Shown here one piece after another: positions 1 to 5,083 of a DNA stretch of 5,083 nt. Under the pieces are notes generated by a model that did not search any database, was not told where the DNA came from, and saw nothing but the letters and a program-made list of their open reading frames with translations. The DNA lies in the NCBI GenBank assembly GCA_027024305.1, contig JALVSO010000036.1, forward strand, positions 1 to 5,083, read 5' to 3'. The position numbers were made by a program, and so were the translations under genes. The stretch's first letter is position 1, and each line of letters begins with the position of its first letter. Source of the DNA: Candidatus Parcubacteria bacterium. GTDB lineage: Bacteria; Patescibacteriota; Minisyncoccia; Phycocordibacterales; GCA-2747955.

Positions 1-1073
1 GAATAGAATTTGTTCATCCGAATATTGCCTATTTTGCCATTTTGATTTTTTTGCTTTTGGCTTTTTTCTATTTTTGAAAAAAGAAAAGTAAAAAAGTATC
101 AGCTATAAATGCGCCATTTTTTGAAGATTTAAAAGAGGTTCAAAAAAAGTTGCCCATTTGAAAAAAACCTAAACTTTTGCTTTTCCTAAAATGGTTTTTC
201 TTTGTGCTTGCCGTTTTGCTATTAACGGTGGCTTTAATGAGACCACAAAAGGTTTCCGTTGATATTGAAGTTTCAAAAAAGGGAGTTGATATTTTGATTG
301 CCCTTGATGTTTCGGAATCCATGCTGGCGGAAGATTTGAAGCCAAACCGAATTGAAGCGGCCAAGGAATATATTTCAAAATTTGTTTCAAAATTAAAAAA
401 TGACCGGGTGGGGTTGGAAGTATTTGCCGGTAAAACTTTTACTCAGTCGCCCATGAGTTTTGATTATAATGTGGTTAGGTATTATCTTTCGGAAATTTCC
501 ACTGATAGTATCAATCAGCGAATGTATGGCTTGGGAGGAACAGCTATTGGCGATGCTATTTTATCGGCGGTCAATCGTTTTAAAAATTCACCGGACAGGA
601 CAAAGGTTTTAATTCTTTTAACTGATGGTGAGGCTAATGTTGGATCAGACCCAATTTTTACAGCAGAACATGCCAGAAGTAATGGAATAAAAATTTATAC
701 AATTGGACTTGGAAAAAAAGAAGGAGCTTTGCTGCCAATTGGAACACGAAACGGACGAACAATCTATGCCAGAAACCCGGACGGAAGTTTGTACCGAACA
801 AAATTTGATGAAGAAAGTTTAAAAAATATCGCCAAAATTTCCGGGGGAGAATATTTTTGAGCCGGAGACAATAAATCTTTAGATAAAGCTTTAGAAACAA
901 TTGGAAAATTAGAGAAAAAAGAATACAAAGCGGAAACAATTACAAAAAAAGAAGATTTATTTTATCCATGATTGTTTTGAGGTTTTGTTGCAAGTTTAAT
1001 TTCAGTTTTGATTTTATTGTTTAATAATGGAATTGCGAGCAGGGAGGTTTTAAAATTAAAATTTAAAAAATAA
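1..1073 (+). CDS. BatA-like membrane-anchored VWA domain protein (5' partial, contains five UGA sense codons)
   Basis: This is a VWA protein of the BatA/BatB type, probably a subunit of a membrane complex that works with a MoxR-family AAA+ ATPase; the molecular role of this family is poorly known. The gene is open from the left edge in frame 3 (first full codon at 3), with 356 visible residues and a TAA stop at 1071-1073. The visible start, 'IEFVHPNIAYF', matches the usual N-terminus of the family, so only a few residues are missing. Order: membrane helix at about 7-24, a basic cytoplasmic loop, a second helix at about 59-79 ending in the family's 'RPQ', the VWA domain at about 94-280, and a last helix at about 323-341. 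The MIDAS is complete: DVSES at 102-106, Thr180 in 'GLGGT', and Asp208 in 'LTDGE'. In-frame TGA codons lie at 75, 159, 858, 969 and 978. Homology continues after 858 with 'GDNKSLDKAL' and the membrane anchor, so the gene is not broken. A standard-code reading would give only a 177-860 fragment starting at TTG. It heads an apparent operon with the next two genes. Confidence 0.9.
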
Positions 1074-1079
1074 TTATGA
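1063..1079 (+). promoter_or_regulatory. Coupled stop-start junction, copy 1
   Basis: The sequence ttaaaaaataattatga spans the end of the first VWA gene and the start of the second: the TAA stop and ATG start are separated only by TT. No purine-rich ribosome binding site precedes the ATG other than an A-tract. The same 17 bases recur exactly at the next junction (2088-2104). Termination-reinitiation is the likely mode of translation; this is inferred. Confidence 0.6.
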
Positions 1080-2098
1080 TTGAGTTTTATAAATTAACAG
1101 AATATTGATATTTTGGGATTTTGGCCGGAGTTCTTTTATTAGGCTTATTTTTCTGATTTCAGAAAAACCAAAAAGAAAAGAAGGAAATTTTCTGACAAAA
1201 AAACTGAAATTTTAAAAAGGTCCAAAATACCACGGTTTTGAAAATCGCCTTTTTAGGAGCGGGGATATTGTTTTTGCTTTTGGCTTTTTGAAGACCGCAA
1301 TGGGGAAATGAAATCCAAGAAACTTCCAAAAAAGGTTTGGATTTGGTTTTTGCCGTTGATGTTTCTAAATCTATGAAAGCCTTGGATTTTTCCACTTCCC
1401 GAGAATATATTTCAAGACTTGATGCCACAAAATATTTGATTGAGGAATTTGTGAAAAAAAGACCGGGTGATAGGGTTGGCTTGGTGGAATTTGCCGGAGA
1501 GTCTTTTGTGGCTTCACCTCTAACCTTGGACCATTCGGTTTTTCTAAACTTTTTAAAAGAAATTTCCAGCGATGATTTGGGGAAACAGGGAACAAATTTA
1601 GCGGAGGCTTTGGAGGTTTCCATTGCTCGACTTGAAATTAAAAACGATAAAGAGCGAGGTAAGGCTATTATTCTATTTTCTGATGGAGATGAAACGGTTA
1701 ATTCCAGGATTAAAGAAATGGCAAAATTGGCTCGTGATAAAGGCATTAAAATTTATACCGTTGGAGTTGGATCAGAAACAGGAATGAAAATTCCGGAAGG
1801 ACAAGATTCCTGAGGAAATATTATTTACAAAAAATATCATGGAAAAGTTGTTTTGACTAAATTAAATCCGGAGCCTTTAAAAGAAATTGCTAAGATAACC
1901 GGCGGGGAATATTTCCACGCGGAAAGTATTTCAGATTTAGATTATTTACAAAAAGAATTGGATAAATTACCAAAAAAGATTTTAAAAGATACCACTTTAA
2001 ATCCTAATAAGGAACAATATTGAATTTTTGCTTTGATTGGAACAATTTTGTTTATTCTTGGTTTTGTTTGACCTAGATATGTGAAAATTAAAAAATAA
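1076..2098 (+). CDS. BatB-like membrane-anchored VWA domain protein (contains eight UGA sense codons)
   Basis: This is a paralogue of the preceding gene, 340 residues, and probably its partner in the same membrane complex. It starts at the ATG two bases after the previous TAA and ends at TAA 2096-2098. Order: helix at about 11-28, a basic loop, a second helix at about 55-72 leading into 'RPQWG', the VWA domain at about 86-290, and a C-terminal helix at about 316-333 followed by a short basic tail. The MIDAS is complete: DVSKS at 95-99, Thr173 in 'QGTNLAEAL' and Asp203 in 'FSDGD'. The domain end 'AKITGGEYFHAES' parallels 'AKISGGEYF' of the first VWA protein. TGA codons lie at 1106, 1154, 1193, 1205, 1289, 1811, 2021 and 2069. 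The first five sit in the N-terminal membrane region, so a standard-code caller would start at TTG 1337 and stop at 1813, losing all three membrane helices. The TGA at 2021 ('EQYW') falls where relatives often carry an aromatic residue before the last helix. No Shine-Dalgarno is seen, so translation is probably coupled to the upstream gene. Confidence 0.92.
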
Positions 2099-2104
2099 TT
2101 ATGA
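2088..2104 (+). promoter_or_regulatory. Coupled stop-start junction, copy 2
   Basis: This is an exact 17-base copy of the junction at 1063-1079, again with TAA-TT-ATG, joining the second VWA gene to the TPR gene. Part of the identity follows from both VWA proteins ending in Lys-Lys, but the non-coding TT and the synonymous choices are also the same. No Shine-Dalgarno is present. Confidence 0.6.
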
Positions 2105-3195
2105 AAAAGAAAAGAATAAAAAAGAATATTCAATTTTTGATTTTAATCTTAATCATTTTAGGGCTGGCTTTTTCAGTATTTGCTTATACAAAAAATGAAT
2201 TAAAGTTTAAATATTATAATCGTCTGGGAATTTCCGAAAAAAATCCCGTTGAAAAAGAAAAGCATTTCAATTTGGCTATGATGGAAAAGCCGGAATGGGC
2301 TTTAGTTCCAAAATCAAACAAACTGGATATTTTGTATCAAGAAAAAAAGTATGATGAATTGAAAAAGAAGATTGATGAGATTGAAAATAATGAATGTTCT
2401 TTAAAGAAAAAAGAAATTTCAGAGTTTTGTGAAAATATTTTTTATCTTGGCGGTTTGGTTGAATATCAACTTGGACAAAAAGATAAAAAAAAAGAAGAAG
2501 AGTTTAATAAAAAAGCAATTTTGGAATTTCAAAAAACTTTGGCGGTAAATCCAAGTAATTTATGAGCCAAGGAAAATATTGAATTTTTGTTGAAAAGACA
2601 GGAGGAGTTAAAAAAGCAAAAAGAGGAACAAAAACAAGGAAAAGGTCAAGATAAAAAAGATGAGAAAAATGAGAATGGAAAAGGTGGTAAAGATGGAAAT
2701 AAGGAAAAACAAGATCAAAAGAATGGTCAAGGAGGAAATGACAAAGAAAATCAAGATGGCAAGAGTGGGAAAGAAGATAATAAGAATCAAGAATCAAGAA
2801 GTAAGAATCAAGATAAGGAGGATGGACAAAAAGGCCAAAAAGGACAAAATGGAAAATTGAGCGGAGCGAAATCCAGCACTTTTGAAAAAAGTGCTGGGGA
2901 AGACCAAAATCAAAATGATGAGAAATCAAGATTGCCAAGTCAGATACAGAAAGCTTTAGAAGCGGAACAAAAAAGATTGGAGGAAGAGCAAAAAAATCAA
3001 AAAGGTTTTGCCAGAACAAGATCAAAGGCGGAACAAAACAGAGAGCAAAGTCAAAACCCTTTTGCAGCTTTCCAAAACGACCCATTCTTTCAAGATTTCT
3101 TTGGCAACGACCCATTCTTCAATAGCTTTTTTGGAAACTCTCAAAAGAATTTGAGAAGAGATTTGGGTGGTGGAGAAGATGTTAAAGATTGGTAA
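2101..3195 (+). CDS. BatC-like membrane-anchored TPR protein with long polar low-complexity tail
   Basis: The protein has 364 residues and occupies the BatC position, where TPR proteins normally follow the BatA/BatB pair; I infer a scaffold role on the outer face of the membrane. An N-terminal basic stretch precedes one membrane helix (about 10-29). Residues 34-165 look helical and TPR-like, with 'YQLGQ' and 'AILEFQKTLAVNPSNLWAKENIEFL' resembling the last repeat of such proteins ('A...L..NP....A..N...'); Cys99 and Cys110 might form a disulfide if exported. The TGA at 2563 is residue 155, inside that last repeat. Residues about 166-260 are almost entirely Lys, Glu, Gln, Asn, Asp and Gly. A helical charged patch lies at about 283-300. 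The C-terminus has two 10-residue Phe-rich repeats (326-335 and 336-345) and ends in 'KDW' before TAA. The start is the ATG two bases after the preceding stop, without a Shine-Dalgarno. TPR assignment is by pattern and context, not by clear repeat scores. Confidence 0.82.
2784..2811 (+). repeat. Heptamer tandem repeat (gaatcaa) inside the TPR gene
   Basis: Four consecutive 7-base units are seen: gaatcaa, gaatcaa, gaagtaa, gaatcaa, followed by a decayed unit (gataagg). They lie in the low-complexity segment and encode part of 'KNQESRSKNQDK'. Since 7 is not a multiple of 3, the protein repeat period is seven residues per three units. The same unit forms an array just after the gene (3201-3228). 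Confidence 0.85.
2873..2897 (+). repeat. Perfect inverted repeat (hairpin) inside the TPR gene
   Basis: Left arm ccagcactttt (2873-2883) and right arm aaaagtgctgg (2887-2897) are perfectly complementary over 11 bp around a gaa loop. It lies within the coding frame and encodes 'SSTFEKSAG', a break in the Lys/Gln/Asn-rich tail. It is more GC-rich than its surroundings, so an inserted small palindromic element is possible. No T-tract follows, so it is unlikely to be a terminator. Confidence 0.8.
3076..3135 (+). repeat. Two 30-bp tandem repeats encoding NDPFFxxFFG
   Basis: Units 3076-3105 and 3106-3135 begin with the identical 14 bases aacgacccattctt and encode NDPFFQDFFG and NDPFFNSFFG. The second halves have diverged at the DNA level while keeping Phe-Phe-Gly, which suggests selection on the peptide. 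A shorter related segment, 'NPFAAFQ', precedes them at residues 319-325. Confidence 0.85.
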
Positions 3196-3200
3196 AAAAA

Positions 3201-3228
3201 GAATCAAGAATCAGGAATCAAGAATCAA
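3201..3228 (+). repeat. Heptamer tandem repeat (gaatcaa) downstream of the TPR gene
   Basis: Four direct 7-base units (gaatcaa, gaatcag, gaatcaa, gaatcaa) begin five bases after the TAA stop and lie between that stop and the terminator. They match the units inside the coding region at 2784-2811, so the same short repeat has spread or been copied locally. Confidence 0.88.
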
Positions 3229-3242
3229 GAAAAAATAAAAGT

Positions 3243-3285
3243 AAAAACCGCCTTGTCTTTGGCAAGCTGGTTTTTCATTTTTTCT
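3243..3285 (+). terminator. Rho-independent terminator of the VWA/TPR operon
   Basis: An imperfect stem pairs 3243-3255 (aaaaaccgccttg) with 3263-3275 (caagctggttttt): 11 Watson-Crick pairs, one G-T pair and one C-C mismatch, around a 7-base loop. It is followed by a T-rich run to about 3285. It is placed 47 bases after the stop of the TPR gene. Confidence 0.75.
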
Positions 3286-3305
3286 TCATTTTAATATGAT
3301 AGAAT
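3272..3305 (+). promoter_or_regulatory. Probable promoter of the release-factor-like gene
   Basis: A good -10 element, TATGAT at 3295-3300, lies 17 bases after a weak -35 candidate, TTTTCA at 3272-3277, which overlaps the T-tract of the terminator. A second -10-like hexamer, TAGAAT, overlaps at 3300-3305. Either places the transcript start only a few bases before the ATG at 3314, so the mRNA would be leaderless or nearly so, in line with the lack of a Shine-Dalgarno. Confidence 0.5.
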
Positions 3306-3313
3306 AAATACGT

Positions 3314-4468
3314 ATGGAAAATATAATAAAAGAAATGAAAGAAAGATACGAAGGTATCGTTAACAAATATAAAAATAAAAAAGCAAATGATTACCCTTAT
3401 CTAACCATTTATTTGAATTTAAAAAAGGATCCGGAGAATTATAAAAAAACCGGGATTTTTGTTGAAAATGTGTTTAAAGATATTAAAAACGGGAACTTTA
3501 CTTTGGATAAAGAGTATACGAACAAGGAGAAGTTTATAATCAGAAGATTGGAGGAATACAAGAACGAAGTTTTGGCCTGGTTGGAGGCAAATTACAAATA
3601 TAGCAAAAACGGAGCGGTTTTGATTCTGGGCGGAGATGAGGATGCCTTTGAAATTATTGAGGTGAATGAATTTTTGCCGGCCGCCTACTTTTTGAAAGAA
3701 CTTCCGGAGTTGTCTTACTTGATTGCTTCTTTGGAAGAAAAAAAACCGACTTTGGCTTTCCTCTCCGATGCCAGAGATACCAAAGTCTATTTGTCAGCTT
3801 TCGGCGAAGTGAGAGAGATTACCGATTTAGAGAATGAGTTTTGACCGATTATAGAGGGCAAAAAAAGAATGGACACTTTGGATAAGGATATAACCCACAG
3901 TTTGTTTGCAAGGTATGTCAATGAAGTATATGAAAAAATTCTAAATATTGAAGCTGAAACAAATTTGGAAAGAATTATTCTTTACACAACCGAAAAATTG
4001 GCCCCGCTGTTTAAAGAAAAGCTGATTGAAAAGAGTAAACTCCCGGTTTTCATTCAGGTTAACAACATTGTTAATGCGAATTACAATACTATCAAAGAAA
4101 CCATTCTTAAAGATATTGATGAAATTGAAAGGGAGATTGCCGGAAAAGAGTTGGATGAGGCTTTAAGTCAAATCGGCGTGTCGGATTATAAAAAAGGAGT
4201 TGCCGGATTGAGTGAAGTCATTGAGCACATAAATGCTCGGGCGGTTTATAAGCTGTTTATCAACCCAAATTGTGAATTCGCTCCGATTTATAAAGATGAG
4301 AACGGGTTAATTTATTTGGAAGAGGGAGAGGAGAGAAGGAAATCCATTGATTCGTTCAGTGAAATAGTTTTTTCGGCGATGGCTCAAAAAGCGCAGATTA
4401 AGTGTACGGACGATGAGAGATTAAAAGAACATGATTGCCTTTTGGCTTTGGTGAGATTTAAAGTTTAA
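3314..4468 (+). CDS. Bacterial archaeo-eukaryotic release factor-like (baeRF/eRF1-Pelota fold) protein, one UGA sense codon
   Basis: The protein has 384 residues and looks like the bacterial branch of the eRF1/Pelota superfamily, thought to act at the ribosome in release or rescue; the exact role of this member is unknown. Residues 1-140 form a divergent N-terminal domain. The middle domain begins at about 145 ('PTLAFLSDARDTKVYL') and includes 'DITHSLFARYVNEVYEKI' and 'NLERIILYTTEKLAPLFKEKL', the pattern of the RNase H-like eRF1 domain 2. The C-terminal domain, about 305-384 ('ARAVYKLFI', then 'CTDDERLKEHDCLLALVRF'), matches the Pelota/L7Ae-like domain 3 ending typical of the family. I see no GGQ peptide-release motif, so it is not an ordinary termination factor. 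TGA 3842-3844 is residue 177; the middle domain runs straight through it, which argues against two separate genes (3314-3844 and 3869-4468). The gene is monocistronic, between its own promoter and a strong terminator. The ATG start is supported by promoter spacing. Family assignment is by motif pattern only. Confidence 0.8.
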
Positions 4469-4489
4469 TTGTTCCCGGCTTGAATAGGG

Positions 4490-4523
4490 AAAAGGCGGCT
4501 CGCCTTCGGCGAGCCGCCTTTTT
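4490..4523 (+). terminator. Strong rho-independent terminator after the release-factor-like gene
   Basis: A perfect 15-bp stem (4490-4504 with 4508-4522) encloses a TTC loop. The core is 11 bp of almost pure G-C, flanked by AAAA on the left and TTTTT on the right, so it could work in both directions. It lies 21 bases after the TAA at 4466-4468 and stands out in GC content from this AT-rich window. A small upstream pair, ttccc (4472-4476) with gggaa (4487-4491), overlaps its base and could compete with it. Confidence 0.92.
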
Positions 4524-4631
4524 CAAAGTTAAAATCCCGCTTCTTCATCTATTTTTCATTTTTCTTTTGTAAAATGCGGTTATCCTGTTTAGAAAAGCTA
4601 AACGGGAAATAAAATCTAATAAAATTGAACT
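4524..4631 (+). promoter_or_regulatory. Promoter region and leader of the hsp20 gene
   Basis: A possible -10 element, TAAAAT, lies at 4570-4575, preceded by TG; no convincing -35 is seen at the right distance, though a T-rich element (4552-4566) resembles the one before the release-factor-like gene. Transcription from here would give a leader of about 50 bases containing the hairpin at 4583-4607. No Shine-Dalgarno is seen before the ATG at 4632, and no CIRCE-type heat-shock operator is present. Confidence 0.35.
4583..4607 (+). promoter_or_regulatory. Inverted repeat / hairpin in the hsp20 leader
   Basis: Arms 4583-4592 (tcctgtttag) and 4598-4607 (ctaaacggga) pair over 10 bp with one T-G pair, around an aaaag loop. 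There is no following T-run typical of a terminator (the sequence is A-rich), and it ends 24 bases before the start codon. It could be an mRNA structure that affects translation or stability, or a repressor-binding palindrome. Either role is inference. Confidence 0.55.
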
Positions 4632-5063
4632 ATGTCATTGATTAAATGAAATCCGTTAAATATTGAAAAATTTTTTGATAATGAATTTAGATTTCTCGAT
4701 CTGGGAAATTTGGCCAACTTCACAAAGGATTTGGCTCTTGATGTTTATGAAAAAGACGGAAAAGTTTTTGTGGAAATGCAAGCCGCTGGAGTTGATCCAG
4801 ATAAAATTGATATAACCCTCGAAGATAACTATTTAAAAATTTCCGGTGTTAGAGAAGAAAAAAAAGAAGAGAAAGGAAAAAATTATTATACTAAACAAAT
4901 TTCCAGAGGAAGTTTTCAAAAAGTTGTTCCTTTGGAATATGAAGTTGAGGAAGACAAGATTGAAGCGGAAATGGAAAACGGTGTTTTAAAGATTGAAATG
5001 CCTATTAAAAATTTTAAAGAAAAAGAAAGTAAAAAGAAAATTCCGGTGAAAGTGAAAAAATAA
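4632..5063 (+). CDS. Small heat shock protein, Hsp20/alpha-crystallin family (one UGA sense codon)
   Basis: This is an ATP-independent holdase chaperone of 143 residues, a normal length for bacterial Hsp20. It starts at ATG 4632 and reads through TGA 4647-4649 (residue 6), giving 'MSLIKWNP', very close to the common N-terminus of bacterial Hsp20 proteins, where this residue is tryptophan. The alpha-crystallin domain covers about 34-125, with 'ALDVYEKDGKVFVEMQAAGVDPDKIDI', 'LKISGVREE', 'ISRGSFQKVVPLE' and the signature 'AEMENGVLKI' (112-121). The C-terminal Ile-Pro-Val (137-139) is the I-x-I/V type motif used in oligomer assembly. It ends in tandem TAA stops. A standard-code caller would start at TTG 4710 and lose 26 residues, including the N-terminal arm. 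It follows a strong terminator, so it is transcribed on its own, probably under stress control, though no known heat-shock operator is seen. Confidence 0.96.
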
Positions 5064-5083
5064 TAAATGATAGAGTAAAAGGT
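5064..5083 (+). promoter_or_regulatory. Promoter-like sequence at the right edge
   Basis: ATGATAGAGTAAA (5067-5079) matches 12 of 13 bases of ATGATAGAATAAA at 3296-3308, the presumed -10 region of the release-factor-like gene. It may serve a gene to the right. No terminator for hsp20 is visible before the window ends, and the ATG within it opens only a three-codon frame. Confidence 0.25.

Noticed and set aside
858..860. TGA as a true stop, making the VWA, TPR and Hsp20 genes broken pseudogenes or separate short genes
   Set aside because: All sixteen breaks are TGA only, the frame never changes, and family-specific sequence continues after each, up to a TAA.
1159..1746. Minus-strand open frame opposite the second VWA gene
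   Set aside because: It shadows a clear VWA coding region with complete MIDAS residues on the plus strand.
2873..2897. Internal rho-independent terminator within the TPR gene
   Set aside because: The stem is followed by GGGAAGACC, not a T-tract, and the reading frame continues to a plausible C-terminus.
2504..3115. Long minus-strand open frame opposite the TPR gene tail
   Set aside because: It is the complement of a purine-rich low-complexity stretch; its Phe/Leu/His-rich translation reflects composition, and no start signal is seen.
3201..3228. Direct repeats as a CRISPR array
   Set aside because: The units are 7 bases, directly adjacent and without spacers.
3845..4468. A separate gene starting at ATG 3869 after the release-factor-like fragment
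   Set aside because: The middle domain spans the TGA at 3842, the reading frame is the same, and no ribosome binding site or promoter precedes 3869.
4583..4607. CIRCE operator for HrcA before hsp20
   Set aside because: The arms do not match TTAGCACTC/GAGTGCTAA and the loop is 5 bases rather than 9.

Overview
The window holds five plus-strand genes in three transcription units. It is AT-rich and, by gene style, most like a Candidate Phyla Radiation (Patescibacteria) genome, although no marker here proves the phylum. Its most important property is that TGA is a sense codon. Five proteins are interrupted by 16 in-frame TGA codons, yet in each case recognisable homology continues in the same frame across the TGA, and every gene ends at TAA. 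Several TGAs fall where the families carry tryptophan, such as the N-terminal 'MSLIKWNP' of the Hsp20 protein and the 'YPW' before the last membrane helix of the first VWA protein. UGA=Trp therefore fits better than the UGA=Gly known from Gracilibacteria and Absconditabacteria. A standard-code annotation would break these genes into fragments and lose their ends.

Region 1 (1-3195) is a BatA/BatB/BatC-type operon. It has two paralogous membrane-anchored von Willebrand factor A (VWA) proteins, both with complete metal-binding (MIDAS) residues, and then a membrane-anchored TPR-like protein with a long hydrophilic low-complexity tail. The first gene runs off the left edge. Both gene junctions are TAA-TT-ATG set in an identical 17-base sequence with no Shine-Dalgarno, which suggests coupled translation. 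In other bacteria such sets usually follow a MoxR ATPase gene and a DUF58 gene, which would lie to the left of this window. A heptamer repeat array and a hairpin terminator follow (3201-3285).

Region 2 (about 3272-4523) is a single gene with its own promoter and almost no leader. It encodes a bacterial protein of the archaeo-eukaryotic release factor (eRF1/Pelota-like, baeRF) fold family. It ends at a very strong GC-rich terminator.

Region 3 (4524-5083) is a small heat shock protein (Hsp20) gene preceded by a leader that can form a 10-bp hairpin. The last 20 bases contain a sequence resembling the promoter of the release-factor-like gene, perhaps serving a gene to the right.

A common theme is envelope and protein quality control: VWA/TPR complex assembly, a ribosome-associated release-factor relative and a holdase chaperone. 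A direct functional link between the three units is not shown by the sequence.
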